From positions 1-64,000 of the forward strand of contig CACLEJ010000005.1 in NCBI GenBank assembly GCA_902605865.1: a stretch of DNA of 64,000 nucleotides, given 5' to 3'. The notes under the pieces were generated by a model that had not been told where the DNA came from, searched no databases, and saw only the letters and a list, made by a program, of their open reading frames with translations. The position numbers were made by a program, and so were the translations under genes. Position 1 is the first letter of the stretch; each line of letters opens with the position of its first letter. Below, piece by piece: positions 9,778-19,455 of the stretch. The DNA comes from an uncultured Pelagibacteraceae bacterium. GTDB taxonomy: Bacteria > Pseudomonadota > Alphaproteobacteria > Pelagibacterales > Pelagibacteraceae.

Positions 9778-11187
9778 TTAATTTTTGAAAAGATATTTTT
9801 TAAATAATATTAGTATTGTTAATAGCTCTACTCTACCTATTATCATGAAAATTATTAAATAAATCTTAGTTAAAAAAGAAAGATTGTAAAAGTCAAAATT
9901 CGCAAGTTCAAACATACTTGAATTAACAGTATTCATAATTGTTAAAATTGAAAGCTTAAATGAGTTTTCAAATTGAATTTCGGATAGGGTTAAGAATAAT
10001 GTCAATAAAGATAATGATACAATGAAAATAATTATTGAAAAAAAATATTTATTTATATCTGACTTTTCAGTGTTCTCATTGATCAGTGAAACTTTATTTG
10101 AATACACTTGATTTGGCTTAGTATGAGATAAAAGATTATTTATCGAAAATTTTAACAAACTCAAAATCTTTATAACTCTAATACCTGAGCTAGTTGAAAA
10201 AAAGGAACCCCCAATAACTACCATAATAAAAAAAATAAATATTAAATTATTTGGTGTATCTAGAAAAGAAGTGCCAATATTTGAAATACTGCTTGATATA
10301 GCAACTAAAATTGTAGGAAAGTTATTGGTTGAATTTAAAAAAACAAATGAAAATGAAATTACAATTAATAAATAAATTAAAAGATTAAAATCTTCACTTA
10401 AATAATTAAGTTTTTTTTTATTATAAAAGAGAAGGTTATAAATTAAAAAAAGACTAAAAAAAGATAACATCATAGAAATTGATAAAATTATTTTACTTAG
10501 ATCGCTTTCAAATAAATAATCAATTCTATTTACTGGTAAAAAACCACCAGAAGATATTATCGATAATGATAAATTAAACGCATCAAACGTTCTTAAATTT
10601 ACAATCTTAAATAAAATAAAAATTAATATGGTTAATGAAGAATAAATTATAATAATTTTTAGTGATTGTTTAAAAATTTCATTATAGTTAAAAGATAAAT
10701 ATTCTGTAAATGATTGTTTAAGGTTTTTGTCAAAAATATCAATTAGCAATAAAATTGAAAAAAGAAAATAAATTCCTCCAATCCATTGAGAGGTAGATCT
10801 CCATAATATTAGGCTTTCATCTAATTGCTTAATGTTTTCAAAAATTGTGAAGCCAGTTGAAGTAAAACCTGATATAGCTTCAAAATACGAATTTAAGAGA
10901 GATATATTTTGAATACTTAAATAATAGGGAATTGATATTATTAATGGAAAAAAAATATAACCTATTAAAACAGTAAAAATTTTTTCATAAAGAGAAATTT
11001 TTTTTATATTTTTTCTATTAAAATATAATATTAAGCTACCTGAAATAAGACTTATACTTAAGGTATAGACATAATTTTCAATATTAAAAAAAATATCAAA
11101 ATAATTTGAGTAAATTATATTAAAAAAAGAAAAAATACTTATTAAAAATAAAAAAGAACTAATATAAATAGAACTAAATTTAGTCAT
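9778..11187 (-). CDS. trkH: TrkH-family potassium uptake transporter
   Basis: 469 aa multi-TM protein; pore-like segments (SGFTSTGFTIFENI, STSSGIRVIKILSLLK); adjacent to trkA. Confidence 0.88.
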   Translation of the reverse strand: MTKFSSIYISSFLFLISIFSFFNIIYSNYFDIFFNIENYVYTLSISLISGSLILYFNRKNIKKISLYEKIFTVLIGYIFFPLIISIPYYLSIQNISLLNSYFEAISGFTSTGFTIFENIKQLDESLILWRSTSQWIGGIYFLFSILLLIDIFDKNLKQSFTEYLSFNYNEIFKQSLKIIIIYSSLTILIFILFKIVNLRTFDAFNLSLSIISSGGFLPVNRIDYLFESDLSKIILSISMMLSFFSLFLIYNLLFYNKKKLNYLSEDFNLLIYLLIVISFSFVFLNSTNNFPTILVAISSSISNIGTSFLDTPNNLIFIFFIMVVIGGSFFSTSSGIRVIKILSLLKFSINNLLSHTKPNQVYSNKVSLINENTEKSDINKYFFSIIIFIVSLSLLTLFLTLSEIQFENSFKLSILTIMNTVNSSMFELANFDFYNLSFLTKIYLIIFMIIGRVELLTILILFKKYLFKN

Positions 11188-11194
11188 ATTGAAA

Positions 11195-12568
11195 TTAGAC
11201 TGAACTAATTCTAAACATGTTTTCTACAACTGGCAATTGATCTCTTTTTGATAGAAGAACAACGGTATCGTCCTTTTGGAAAACATAACTTGAACTTGGT
11301 ATTATAACATTACCATCTCTTAAAATTGCTCCAATTCTAATTTCATCAGGTAAATTTGAGTCTTTTAACTGTTTATTAATCAGCTCTGAAGTCTCGATAA
11401 TATCAGCTTCTATTACCTCATATTCACCGTTCAAAATTGTATAAGCATTTTCTATAGTACCTTTATGAACATGTTTTAAAATACTTGATACTGTGTTCAT
11501 TCTTGGGTCAATTAAATCATCAATTTTTAATGACGATTGTAATAATGAATAATTAGGTTTGTTTATTAATGCCATAGTTCTTTTATCTTTCGAAAATTTT
11601 TCAACTATCACACTAACCATCAAATTATCTTCATCATCATTTGTTAAGGCTAAAACTGTTTCAACTTCATCAATATTAGCCTCATTTAAAACTTCTTCAT
11701 CTAACCCGTTCCCATTTATTACAATTGTGTCGTTTAATTCGTTTGCAATGTATTCGGCTCTGGACTTATCTTTTTCTATTATCTTAACTCTTGCGGAGTC
11801 AAATGATTGTTCAATATTTTTTGCAAGATTGAAACCAATATTTCCACCTCCTATAATTAAAATTTTATTTGAAATTTTTTCATTATGACCAAATACTGTT
11901 AAAGTTTCTTGCATTTGACCACTATTAACAACTACATATGCTTTATCATTTAGTTGAAGCTGATCTGTTTTTTTTAATAAAATAAAATTTTCATTTCTAA
12001 TAACTCCAAGAATATATGCATTCAATTTAGGAAATTTTTTAGTAAGCTCATTTAAATTTATTCCATTTATTGAACATTTTTCATCAATTAAAATTTCTAG
12101 TAATCTAATTTTGTTCTCAGCAAAAGGAACATTATCTAATGCTCCAGGAGCTTCCAATTTTCTTTGAATAGATTTTGCAATCTCAACTTCGGGAGAAATA
12201 ATATTATCAATTGGTAAATTTTCTCTATTGAATAATCCAGAGTATTTTGGGTCAAGATATTCTTGAAATCTTATTCTGGCAATCTTCTTTGGAACTTGGA
12301 ATAAAGAGAAAGCAATTTGACAAATCAACATATTTATTTCATCGTTCCTAGTTACTGCAATAATCATATCTGCATCTTTTGTGTTTGCTTTTTCTAGTAT
12401 TGCTGGGGAAGTTGCCTTACCAACAATTGCTTTTACATCTAAGGTTTCATTTATCTTTTGAATATCATCGCTAGATTGATCTATCATTGTAATTGAGTGA
12501 TTTTGCTCAATTAGCATTTTTGCAATGGTAGAACCTACTCTGCCTGCTCCACAAATAATAATATTCAT
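11195..12568 (-). CDS. trkA: Trk system potassium uptake protein TrkA
   Basis: 457 aa; two RCK/TrkA-N Rossmann motifs (IIICGAGRVGSTIAKML; ILIIGGGNIGFNLAKNI). Confidence 0.95.
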   Translation of the reverse strand: MNIIICGAGRVGSTIAKMLIEQNHSITMIDQSSDDIQKINETLDVKAIVGKATSPAILEKANTKDADMIIAVTRNDEINMLICQIAFSLFQVPKKIARIRFQEYLDPKYSGLFNRENLPIDNIISPEVEIAKSIQRKLEAPGALDNVPFAENKIRLLEILIDEKCSINGINLNELTKKFPKLNAYILGVIRNENFILLKKTDQLQLNDKAYVVVNSGQMQETLTVFGHNEKISNKILIIGGGNIGFNLAKNIEQSFDSARVKIIEKDKSRAEYIANELNDTIVINGNGLDEEVLNEANIDEVETVLALTNDDEDNLMVSVIVEKFSKDKRTMALINKPNYSLLQSSLKIDDLIDPRMNTVSSILKHVHKGTIENAYTILNGEYEVIEADIIETSELINKQLKDSNLPDEIRIGAILRDGNVIIPSSSYVFQKDDTVVLLSKRDQLPVVENMFRISSV

Positions 12569-13923
12569 TAATTTAAGTCTTTCACACCAAGTAGTTTTAA
12601 TTTCCTATGTAAAGCAGATCTTTCCATGCCTATAAATTTTGCAGTCTTTGATATATTTCCACTGAATTTTTTTAATTGAGAAACTAAATATTGTTTTTCA
12701 AAACTCTCCCTAGCCTCTTTTAATGGAACAGTTAGTGTCTCTGTTACAGAAAAATCATCTTCAATTGATTTTGATAATGACTCCTTAATTATATTCATTA
12801 ATCTTTCATTATCATCTCCTGGCGATAATATTGCTATTCTTTCAATCAAATTTCTCAATTCTCTAACATTTCCAGGCCAGTCATAATTCAGTAAATAATT
12901 ATTATCAATAATTTTGAATTTTTTAAAATTATTTGCCTCGCAAATGTTTTCTATAAAATAATCGATTAAAATTGGTATATCATCAATTCTTTTATTTAAA
13001 GGATCAATTTTAATATTAAACACATTTAATCGGTGAAATAAATCTTCTCTAAAATTTCCAAATTTAATCTCTTGCTGAGCATCTTTACTATTAGTGCAAA
13101 TAATTCTTACATCAACTTTAATGTCGTGATTGCTATTAATTCTTTTAAATTTTTGATCAATTACTACTCTTAAAATTTTAGACTGAATCTCAAGAGGAAT
13201 TTCTGTTACTTCGTCTATTAATAATATACCTCCAGATGCTTTTTCAAGTGCGCCATAAAAAATTGAACCGTCTTTTTTTTCTTCTCCAAATAACTCGAGT
13301 TCATATTTTTTTGCATCCAAAAGTGCCCCATTGATTACTATAAATGGTCCATCTTTTCGTTTAGAGTTTTTATGAATTTTCCTTGAGATTAATTCTTTTC
13401 CAGATCCGGTAGGCCCACTAATAAATATTCTACTTTCAGATTTTGATAATTTATTTATCTGGTCTTTTATAGATAAAATGTTTGAGCTTTTTCCAACTAA
13501 TTCAAATGTATGAAAAAGTTTAGTATTTAAAGTTTTATTTTCATTTTTTAAATTGAAATTTTCAACAGCTCTATTTACAAAATTTAAAAGTCTTTCTTTA
13601 TCAAATGGTTTTTGAATAAATTCAAATGCACCAGATTTTAAGGAGTTTACTGCCATCTCAATATTTGCATGTCCTGATATCATTATTACAGGTAAATCTG
13701 GATTTTTCTTCTTTAAATGATCTAATAATAAAATACCATCATTATCACCTTTATCTAATTTGACATCAATGATCGCTACATCTGGGAGCTTCTTATCAAT
13801 TTCTGTTAATGCTTGATTAAAATTTGCAGCAAGTCTTGTCTTGTATCCCGCATCCTTTATTAACTCTTCTAAAATTAATCTTATATCTGCATTATCATCT
13901 ATTATTAAAATTTCAGCTGACAT
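12568..13923 (-). CDS. ntrX: NtrX-type response regulator (receiver, AAA+, Fis HTH)
   Basis: 451 aa; receiver with IIDVKLD phosphosite, Walker A GPTGSGKE, C-terminal HTH GNISKTAKFIGMERSALHRKLKLLG. Confidence 0.93.
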   Translation of the reverse strand: MSAEILIIDDNADIRLILEELIKDAGYKTRLAANFNQALTEIDKKLPDVAIIDVKLDKGDNDGILLLDHLKKKNPDLPVIMISGHANIEMAVNSLKSGAFEFIQKPFDKERLLNFVNRAVENFNLKNENKTLNTKLFHTFELVGKSSNILSIKDQINKLSKSESRIFISGPTGSGKELISRKIHKNSKRKDGPFIVINGALLDAKKYELELFGEEKKDGSIFYGALEKASGGILLIDEVTEIPLEIQSKILRVVIDQKFKRINSNHDIKVDVRIICTNSKDAQQEIKFGNFREDLFHRLNVFNIKIDPLNKRIDDIPILIDYFIENICEANNFKKFKIIDNNYLLNYDWPGNVRELRNLIERIAILSPGDDNERLMNIIKESLSKSIEDDFSVTETLTVPLKEARESFEKQYLVSQLKKFSGNISKTAKFIGMERSALHRKLKLLGVKDLN

Positions 13924-15701
13924 TATTTGTTGTAAGGGATTATAATTTGAATTTTTGCACCATTTTTATGATTTAAAAATTTAATAGATCCTTCATGATC
14001 ACTAATAATTTTATCTACAATCGATAGTCCTAGTCCAGTTCCTTTTTCTTTAGTTGTAAAATATGGTTTTATTATATCTTTGGTATTTTTATTTTTAAAT
14101 CCTGTTCCAGTATCGACAATATTGATGTTTATATAATCTCTTCTTTGTCTAATTTCTATATCTATATTTTTCTCAGTTTTGCTATCTTTTAGTGCTTTTT
14201 CTTGAATGCTTTCAACAGAATTCTTTATCAAGTTAAAAAATAATCTATTAAACTGTTCATTATCAAAATTTAATACTACTTCTTTTGACAAATGATTAAC
14301 TAATCTAATTTTAATTGAATAATCAAATTTGTTTACCAAACTAATATTTTCATTAATGATATTATTGAGGTTATTTGGTTTAAATAATGGTTTTGGCATT
14401 CTAGCAAAATCAGAGAACTCATTTACCAAATTTTCAATTTGTTTTATTTGCTTAAGTATAGTTTTGAGGTTATTTAAGTATTTTTCTTGTCTTTCATTTT
14501 CAATAGTTGGCAAATATTTTGTCTTAAGATTATCAATAGTTAATTGTATTGGGGTTAAAGGATTTTTAATCTCGTGAGCTAATTTTCTAGCAACATTTTC
14601 CCAGGCTTCATGTCTTTCATTAGTTAATAGTTTCTCTTGTTGATTCTTTAGTCTTTCAATCATTGAATTAAAATTTTTATTTAGTCGTTCCATTTCAATA
14701 TCTGCTTTTAAGTCTGGTACTTTTGTATCAAGATTTCCTCTACCAATGCTTTCTGATGCGGTTATTAAATTATTTATTGATATAAAAAAACGTGAAGAAA
14801 ATCTTATAGCAATCGTTATAGATAAAAAGAGTAGAAGTGTAACAAGTGTAACGTAAATTATAGCAAATGAAATTCTAATTCCTAAGTTTTGATTTTCTAC
14901 CGTATAGTAAAAATTTACAGCTTCCTCAGATTCGATTAGATAGTTGGATATATTTTTATCAATGTATTTTAATACATATAGAAAAGTATTATCATAATTA
15001 GATAATCTTACTACTGCTGCTGATTTATTTTCAAAAGTATTTATTATCTTTAAAGGTCTATCATCATTTTTTACCATCTGCATAGCTCTGTCCTCAATTT
15101 TTTTGTAATCTGAGTTTGCTGCAGATCTTAATAGCTTGCCGTCTTGATTTATTAAATGAAGCTGATCAATATCACGGAGAAATCTTTGAGTATTTAATAT
15201 AACTTGATATCTATCAGGGTCAGTTTTATACAATTCAGAATATTTATTTAAATCAAATGCTATTAGCACTATCTCGGACTCTATTTTATTTCTTTTTTCA
15301 TCAACATAATTTTTGGCGATTTCATATGAATTATTAACTGCCGTAGTTATTTTTTTGTCAAAATATTTATCTAACGCAAAAGAAAAAATAAATAATGAAA
15401 AAATAGCAATTAATAATGAGGGAATTAGTGTAAATAGCGCAAAAGAAACTATATATTTTCTGTTAGCAACTGAGCCTCTTACATTAATATTGTTCTTAAT
15501 GGAATTTTTAATATCAATAAATATTAATACAAAAAACAAAAGTACTAAACAGATATTAGATATAAGGAGAATTTCTAGGCTATCCTCATTAAGTTTTATA
15601 AAACTTTTATTTATAAATGTTAAAAAGGTAAGAAAACCTAAGGAAATAGTTAATATAAATATAACTATGATAAACAAATTTCTTTTTAACAAAGCAAACA
15701 T
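13923..15701 (-). CDS. ntrY: NtrY-type membrane sensor histidine kinase
   Basis: 592 aa; N-terminal TM segments, HAMP, H-box KLAHEIKNPLTPIQL, HATPase GTGLGLSIV; paired with ntrX. Confidence 0.92.
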   Translation of the reverse strand: MFALLKRNLFIIVIFILTISLGFLTFLTFINKSFIKLNEDSLEILLISNICLVLLFFVLIFIDIKNSIKNNINVRGSVANRKYIVSFALFTLIPSLLIAIFSLFIFSFALDKYFDKKITTAVNNSYEIAKNYVDEKRNKIESEIVLIAFDLNKYSELYKTDPDRYQVILNTQRFLRDIDQLHLINQDGKLLRSAANSDYKKIEDRAMQMVKNDDRPLKIINTFENKSAAVVRLSNYDNTFLYVLKYIDKNISNYLIESEEAVNFYYTVENQNLGIRISFAIIYVTLVTLLLFLSITIAIRFSSRFFISINNLITASESIGRGNLDTKVPDLKADIEMERLNKNFNSMIERLKNQQEKLLTNERHEAWENVARKLAHEIKNPLTPIQLTIDNLKTKYLPTIENERQEKYLNNLKTILKQIKQIENLVNEFSDFARMPKPLFKPNNLNNIINENISLVNKFDYSIKIRLVNHLSKEVVLNFDNEQFNRLFFNLIKNSVESIQEKALKDSKTEKNIDIEIRQRRDYININIVDTGTGFKNKNTKDIIKPYFTTKEKGTGLGLSIVDKIISDHEGSIKFLNHKNGAKIQIIIPYNK

Positions 15702-15738
15702 AATTTAAAAATATATTACAAAAAATTTTATAATAATC

Positions 15739-16845
15739 ATGACTAATTGTTTTATACTACTAGCCGCAGGTAAAGGTAAGAGATTTAAATCAAATAATCC
15801 AAAACAATTTACAAATTATATAAATAAACCCTTATTTATGCATTCAGTAGACAAGGCAATAAAATCTAAGTTATTCAAGTCAATAATAATTGTATCAAAT
15901 ATTCCAATTAAAAGTATTAAGGATAAATCTATTAAAGTCATTAAAGGAGGCAAAGAAAGATATCAATCATCACAAAAGGCATTAAATTTTATAAAGAACA
16001 AAAAATTTACAAATGTTTTTATTCATGATGCGGCACGCCCAAATTTCTCAATAAGATTATTAAAAAAACTAAACTTAAATCTAAAAAAGAATAAGGCAGT
16101 AGTTCCTTATCTTACAACAGATAATTCAATAAAATATAGAATTAAAAATAAAATTCAGAATTTGAATAGAGAAAATTTGCTTTTCACCCAGACACCGCAA
16201 TGTTTTAATTTTAAATATTTGTTCAATCTCTCCAAATTAAACAATAAAAAAATTACTGATGAAGCAACATTATTTTTAAACAATAAAAAAAAAATTAAAT
16301 TTATAAAAGGTGAAGAAAATAATTTTAAAATTACAACAAAGTCTGATTTAAATAAAATCAATATTCGAAATTTTTATGGAATTGGATTTGATATACATAG
16401 ATTAATTAAAAACAAAAAATTATACCTTGGGGGAATAAAAATTCCATTCCATTCAGGTCTAAAAGGTCATTCGGATGGAGATGTAATTATACATGCCATA
16501 ATAGATGGACTACTTGGTGCTATGAGAAAAAAAGATATTGGAACTCTTTATCCGAGCAACAAAAGAAGATTTCAAAATATAAGATCAACCAATATGTTGT
16601 CTCCTATTTTGAAAAATCTCGATAAAGAAGGATATTTTATAAATAATGTTGACATAAATTTAATTTGTGAAAAACCTAAAGTATCAAAATATAGAGAAGA
16701 AATTATTACTTCATTGTCTAATTTGCTCAATATAAATAAAAATCAAATTAATTTAAAAGGTAAAACAGTTGAAAAGTTAGGTTTGATTGGAAAAGAAGAG
16801 GCTATCGCATGTGAAGTGATAGTATCTTTAAATTATTATGCTTAA
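15739..16845 (+). CDS. ispDF: Bifunctional IspD/IspF (MEP cytidylyltransferase / MECDP synthase)
   Basis: 368 aa fusion; IspD AAGKGKRFKSNNPKQF and IspF GFDIHRL...GHSDGDVIIHAIIDGLLGA...DIGTLYP. Confidence 0.95.
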   Translation: MTNCFILLAAGKGKRFKSNNPKQFTNYINKPLFMHSVDKAIKSKLFKSIIIVSNIPIKSIKDKSIKVIKGGKERYQSSQKALNFIKNKKFTNVFIHDAARPNFSIRLLKKLNLNLKKNKAVVPYLTTDNSIKYRIKNKIQNLNRENLLFTQTPQCFNFKYLFNLSKLNNKKITDEATLFLNNKKKIKFIKGEENNFKITTKSDLNKINIRNFYGIGFDIHRLIKNKKLYLGGIKIPFHSGLKGHSDGDVIIHAIIDGLLGAMRKKDIGTLYPSNKRRFQNIRSTNMLSPILKNLDKEGYFINNVDINLICEKPKVSKYREEIITSLSNLLNINKNQINLKGKTVEKLGLIGKEEAIACEVIVSLNYYA

Positions 16846-17332
16846 AAAAATAAATTATTTATTTGTTACAATGTTTGGCATTGGAAAATTGCCGAGAATA
16901 CCTGGGAGTTACGCATCTTTAGTAACTGTAATCTTTTTATATATATTATTTCATATTTTTTCAGTTCCAGCAGATACTTTTTTGTTTTTTTTAGTAGGTA
17001 TTTTTATAATTTCACTTTTTGCAGTAAATTTATTTATTAAAGATTTAACAAATAAAGATCCAAAAGAGATAGTTATTGACGAGTTTATTGGTCAATCAAT
17101 ACCAATTTGCCTTTATGAAATTGCCCATAAAGAACAAACAGATCCAGCAAGGGTGCTAACCTTTTATTTTATAATGTTTATTCTTTTTAGAATTTTTGAT
17201 ATCGCAAAACCATACCCAGTAAGTTATTACGATAAAAATTTTAAGAATAGCTTTGGTGTTATAATGGATGATGTTTGTGCTGGTTTGTATGTAGTAGCAA
17301 TTCTTGTCTTTTATATGATTGTTACCTCATGA
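16838..17332 (+). CDS. pgpA: Phosphatidylglycerophosphatase A
   Basis: 164 aa; PgpA pattern (GIGKLPRIPGSYASL, VIDEFIGQ, RIFDIAKPYPV, GVIMDDVCAGLYV). Confidence 0.92.
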   Translation: MLKKINYLFVTMFGIGKLPRIPGSYASLVTVIFLYILFHIFSVPADTFLFFLVGIFIISLFAVNLFIKDLTNKDPKEIVIDEFIGQSIPICLYEIAHKEQTDPARVLTFYFIMFILFRIFDIAKPYPVSYYDKNFKNSFGVIMDDVCAGLYVVAILVFYMIVTS

Positions 17333-17799
17333 ATAAATTATCGTTTAAAATTGTAAAGCTACTGACTAAAAAAAAACTAACAGTATCCTTTGCTGAGTCT
17401 TGCACCGGAGGACTTTTAGCAAGTTCAATTACATCTATTAGTGGATCATCTAAAGTGTTTAATATGGGGTTAGTGACTTATTCCAATAATGCAAAAGTAA
17501 AATTGCTTAAAGTTCCAAAAAAAACTATTACAAAGCATGGAGCAGTTAGCTATGAAACCTGTTTATCAATGCTTAAAAATTTAAGTAAAATTAGTAAATC
17601 AAATATATCAATCTCAATCACAGGAGTGGCAGGTCCAAATGGTGGCACAAAAGAAAAACCAGTTGGCCTAGTTTATATTGGTCTTAAGAAAGGAAGTAAA
17701 ATAATTATAAAGAAAAACTTATTTAAAAGTAAAATAAGAACTTCAATTCAAAAAACAACTGCCAAGAAAGCTCTTAAAATGATTTTGAATATGTTATAA
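17329..17799 (+). CDS. CinA C-terminal-domain protein (nicotinamide-nucleotide amidohydrolase family)
   Basis: Start placed at the ATGA overlap with pgpA (ORF track begins upstream). MNKLSFKIVKLLTKKKLTVSFAESCTGGLLASSIT...SITGVAGPNGGTKEKPVGLVYIG. Confidence 0.92.
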   Translation: MNKLSFKIVKLLTKKKLTVSFAESCTGGLLASSITSISGSSKVFNMGLVTYSNNAKVKLLKVPKKTITKHGAVSYETCLSMLKNLSKISKSNISISITGVAGPNGGTKEKPVGLVYIGLKKGSKIIIKKNLFKSKIRTSIQKTTAKKALKMILNML

Positions 17800-18231
17800 A
17801 CTTTCAGCTCTATTCTGAAATGCATCAGCTATTTTTTCAAGACCAAACTGAAAAGACTTGGTCATTAAAATATTCAAAAATTTATTTTTAATTTCAAAAT
17901 CTACATCAAAAGTCACCTCTGTTAAATCTCCTTGCTCCTGAAATTTCCAATTATTTTCTAAATAATTTAAAGGACCATCTATATTTGTTACAAAAATTGT
18001 GTCATCTTTTTTATTAAATTTTACATCGCTTTTATAGGTATCTACAAAAGGCCCTTTTCCAATTGTTAGATCTGCAACAATAAGTGTTAAATCTCCTTTT
18101 TGTTTTCTTTCATATACTTTTGAACCCTGGCAGAATGGAACAAATTCAGGGTATTTTTCAATATCTAAAACAAACTCTATGAGTTTATCTTTTTTGTTAT
18201 CAATTAATCTCTTAACTGATGCTTTTGGCAT
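17794..18231 (-). CDS. Coenzyme Q-binding protein COQ10 / RatA-like START-domain protein
   Basis: 145 aa; YPEFVPFCQGSKVYER and DGPLNYLENNWKF motifs; next to lipA as is usual in alphaproteobacteria. Confidence 0.88.
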   Translation of the reverse strand: MPKASVKRLIDNKKDKLIEFVLDIEKYPEFVPFCQGSKVYERKQKGDLTLIVADLTIGKGPFVDTYKSDVKFNKKDDTIFVTNIDGPLNYLENNWKFQEQGDLTEVTFDVDFEIKNKFLNILMTKSFQFGLEKIADAFQNRAESL

Positions 18232-19163
18232 TAATGAATATTTTTTCTATTATTTTTAAGTTTATTAAAATCTTCATCAGCATGATAAGAAGATCTTGTT
18301 AAAGGTGATGAAGATACTAACAAAAATCCTTTGGATTTTGCTATTTTTCCTAGCTCTTTAAATTCATCTGGATGGTAATACCTATTTAATGGAAAATGTT
18401 TAGCTGAAGGTTGAAGATATTGACCTATAGTTAAGAAATCAACTTCTGCAGATCTTAGATCATCAATAACTTGAATTATTTCATCTTTTGTTTCTCCAAA
18501 TCCAACCATAATTCCTGATTTTGTAAAAACATTTTTATTGAATTTTTTTGAATTTTTTAAAAGCTCTAATGATCCAAAATATCTTGCCCCTGGTCTAACT
18601 TTTACATAAAGACTTGGAACAGTTTCAATATTGTGATTAAAAACATCTGGGCTTGCTTCCAATACTCTTTTATAAGCTTCTCCTTTTCTTAAAAAATCAG
18701 GCGTTAAAACTTCGATTGTGGTATTTGGGTTTTTTTTTCTTGTTGCAACAATAACATCATGAAAATGATTTGAACCACCATCAGAAAGGTCGTCTCTATC
18801 AACAGATGTAATAACAACATGCCTTAAACTTAATTTTTTAACTGCATTCGCTATTTTAATTGGCTCAAATTGATCTAATTTTTCTGGTTTTCCTGTTTTT
18901 ACATCACAAAATGCGCATGCTCTTGTACATGTATCACCCATTATCATAAGAGTTGCGTGCCTTTTGCTCCAACATTCAGTAATATTAGGGCAGTTTGCTT
19001 CTTGGCAAACTGTTACAAGATTATCTTTATTGACAACTGTTTTAGTTAAAAAAAATTCTTTACTATTTAGTAGCTTGGATCTAATCCACTCAGGTTTCTT
19101 TTTAATAGGATTAATCGGTTTATTAACTTTTTCAGGGTGTCTTGGTCTATTTTTGATTTCCAT
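18231..19163 (-). CDS. lipA: Lipoyl synthase
   Basis: 310 aa; radical-SAM [13 protein letters not shown] and N-terminal Cys cluster [13 protein letters not shown]. Confidence 0.97.
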   Translation of the reverse strand: MEIKNRPRHPEKVNKPINPIKKKPEWIRSKLLNSKEFFLTKTVVNKDNLVTVCQEANCPNITECWSKRHATLMIMGDTCTRACAFCDVKTGKPEKLDQFEPIKIANAVKKLSLRHVVITSVDRDDLSDGGSNHFHDVIVATRKKNPNTTIEVLTPDFLRKGEAYKRVLEASPDVFNHNIETVPSLYVKVRPGARYFGSLELLKNSKKFNKNVFTKSGIMVGFGETKDEIIQVIDDLRSAEVDFLTIGQYLQPSAKHFPLNRYYHPDEFKELGKIAKSKGFLLVSSSPLTRSSYHADEDFNKLKNNRKNIH

Positions 19164-19455
19164 TGTCTTTGATTATATAGGTAGTCTCGCCTTCTTTTCC
19201 AAATAAAAACTTTTCTCTTATTAATATTTCTATGAAATCTAGATCAATATTTTCTGTTAAAAGTGAATTTTTGTGCTCTAAATCTTCTATTTTGCTATTT
19301 AGAGTAATTTGCTCGTTTTTAAGTTGCTCATATATGTCTTTCTTTTCCATGTAAGAAATGAGACCTCTGTCACCATCTAATAAATTAAAGAAAAAATAGA
19401 TAAACAAGAATGTGATGATAAGAATAAAATAGTTCTTTTTTAATTTTTCTATCAT
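19147..19455 (-). CDS. ftsB: FtsB/DivIC-family septum formation initiator
   Basis: 102 aa; one TM plus coiled coil, [17 protein letters not shown]-terminal motif; next to eno. Confidence 0.85.
   Translation of the reverse strand: MIEKLKKNYFILIITFLFIYFFFNLLDGDRGLISYMEKKDIYEQLKNEQITLNSKIEDLEHKNSLLTENIDLDFIEILIREKFLFGKEGETTYIIKDNGNQK

Noticed and set aside
15313-15708. 131-aa plus-strand ORF opposite ntrY
   Set aside because: Antisense to the ntrY N-terminal membrane region; low-complexity hydrophobic/Lys-rich translation typical of reverse-strand AT-rich coding sequence.
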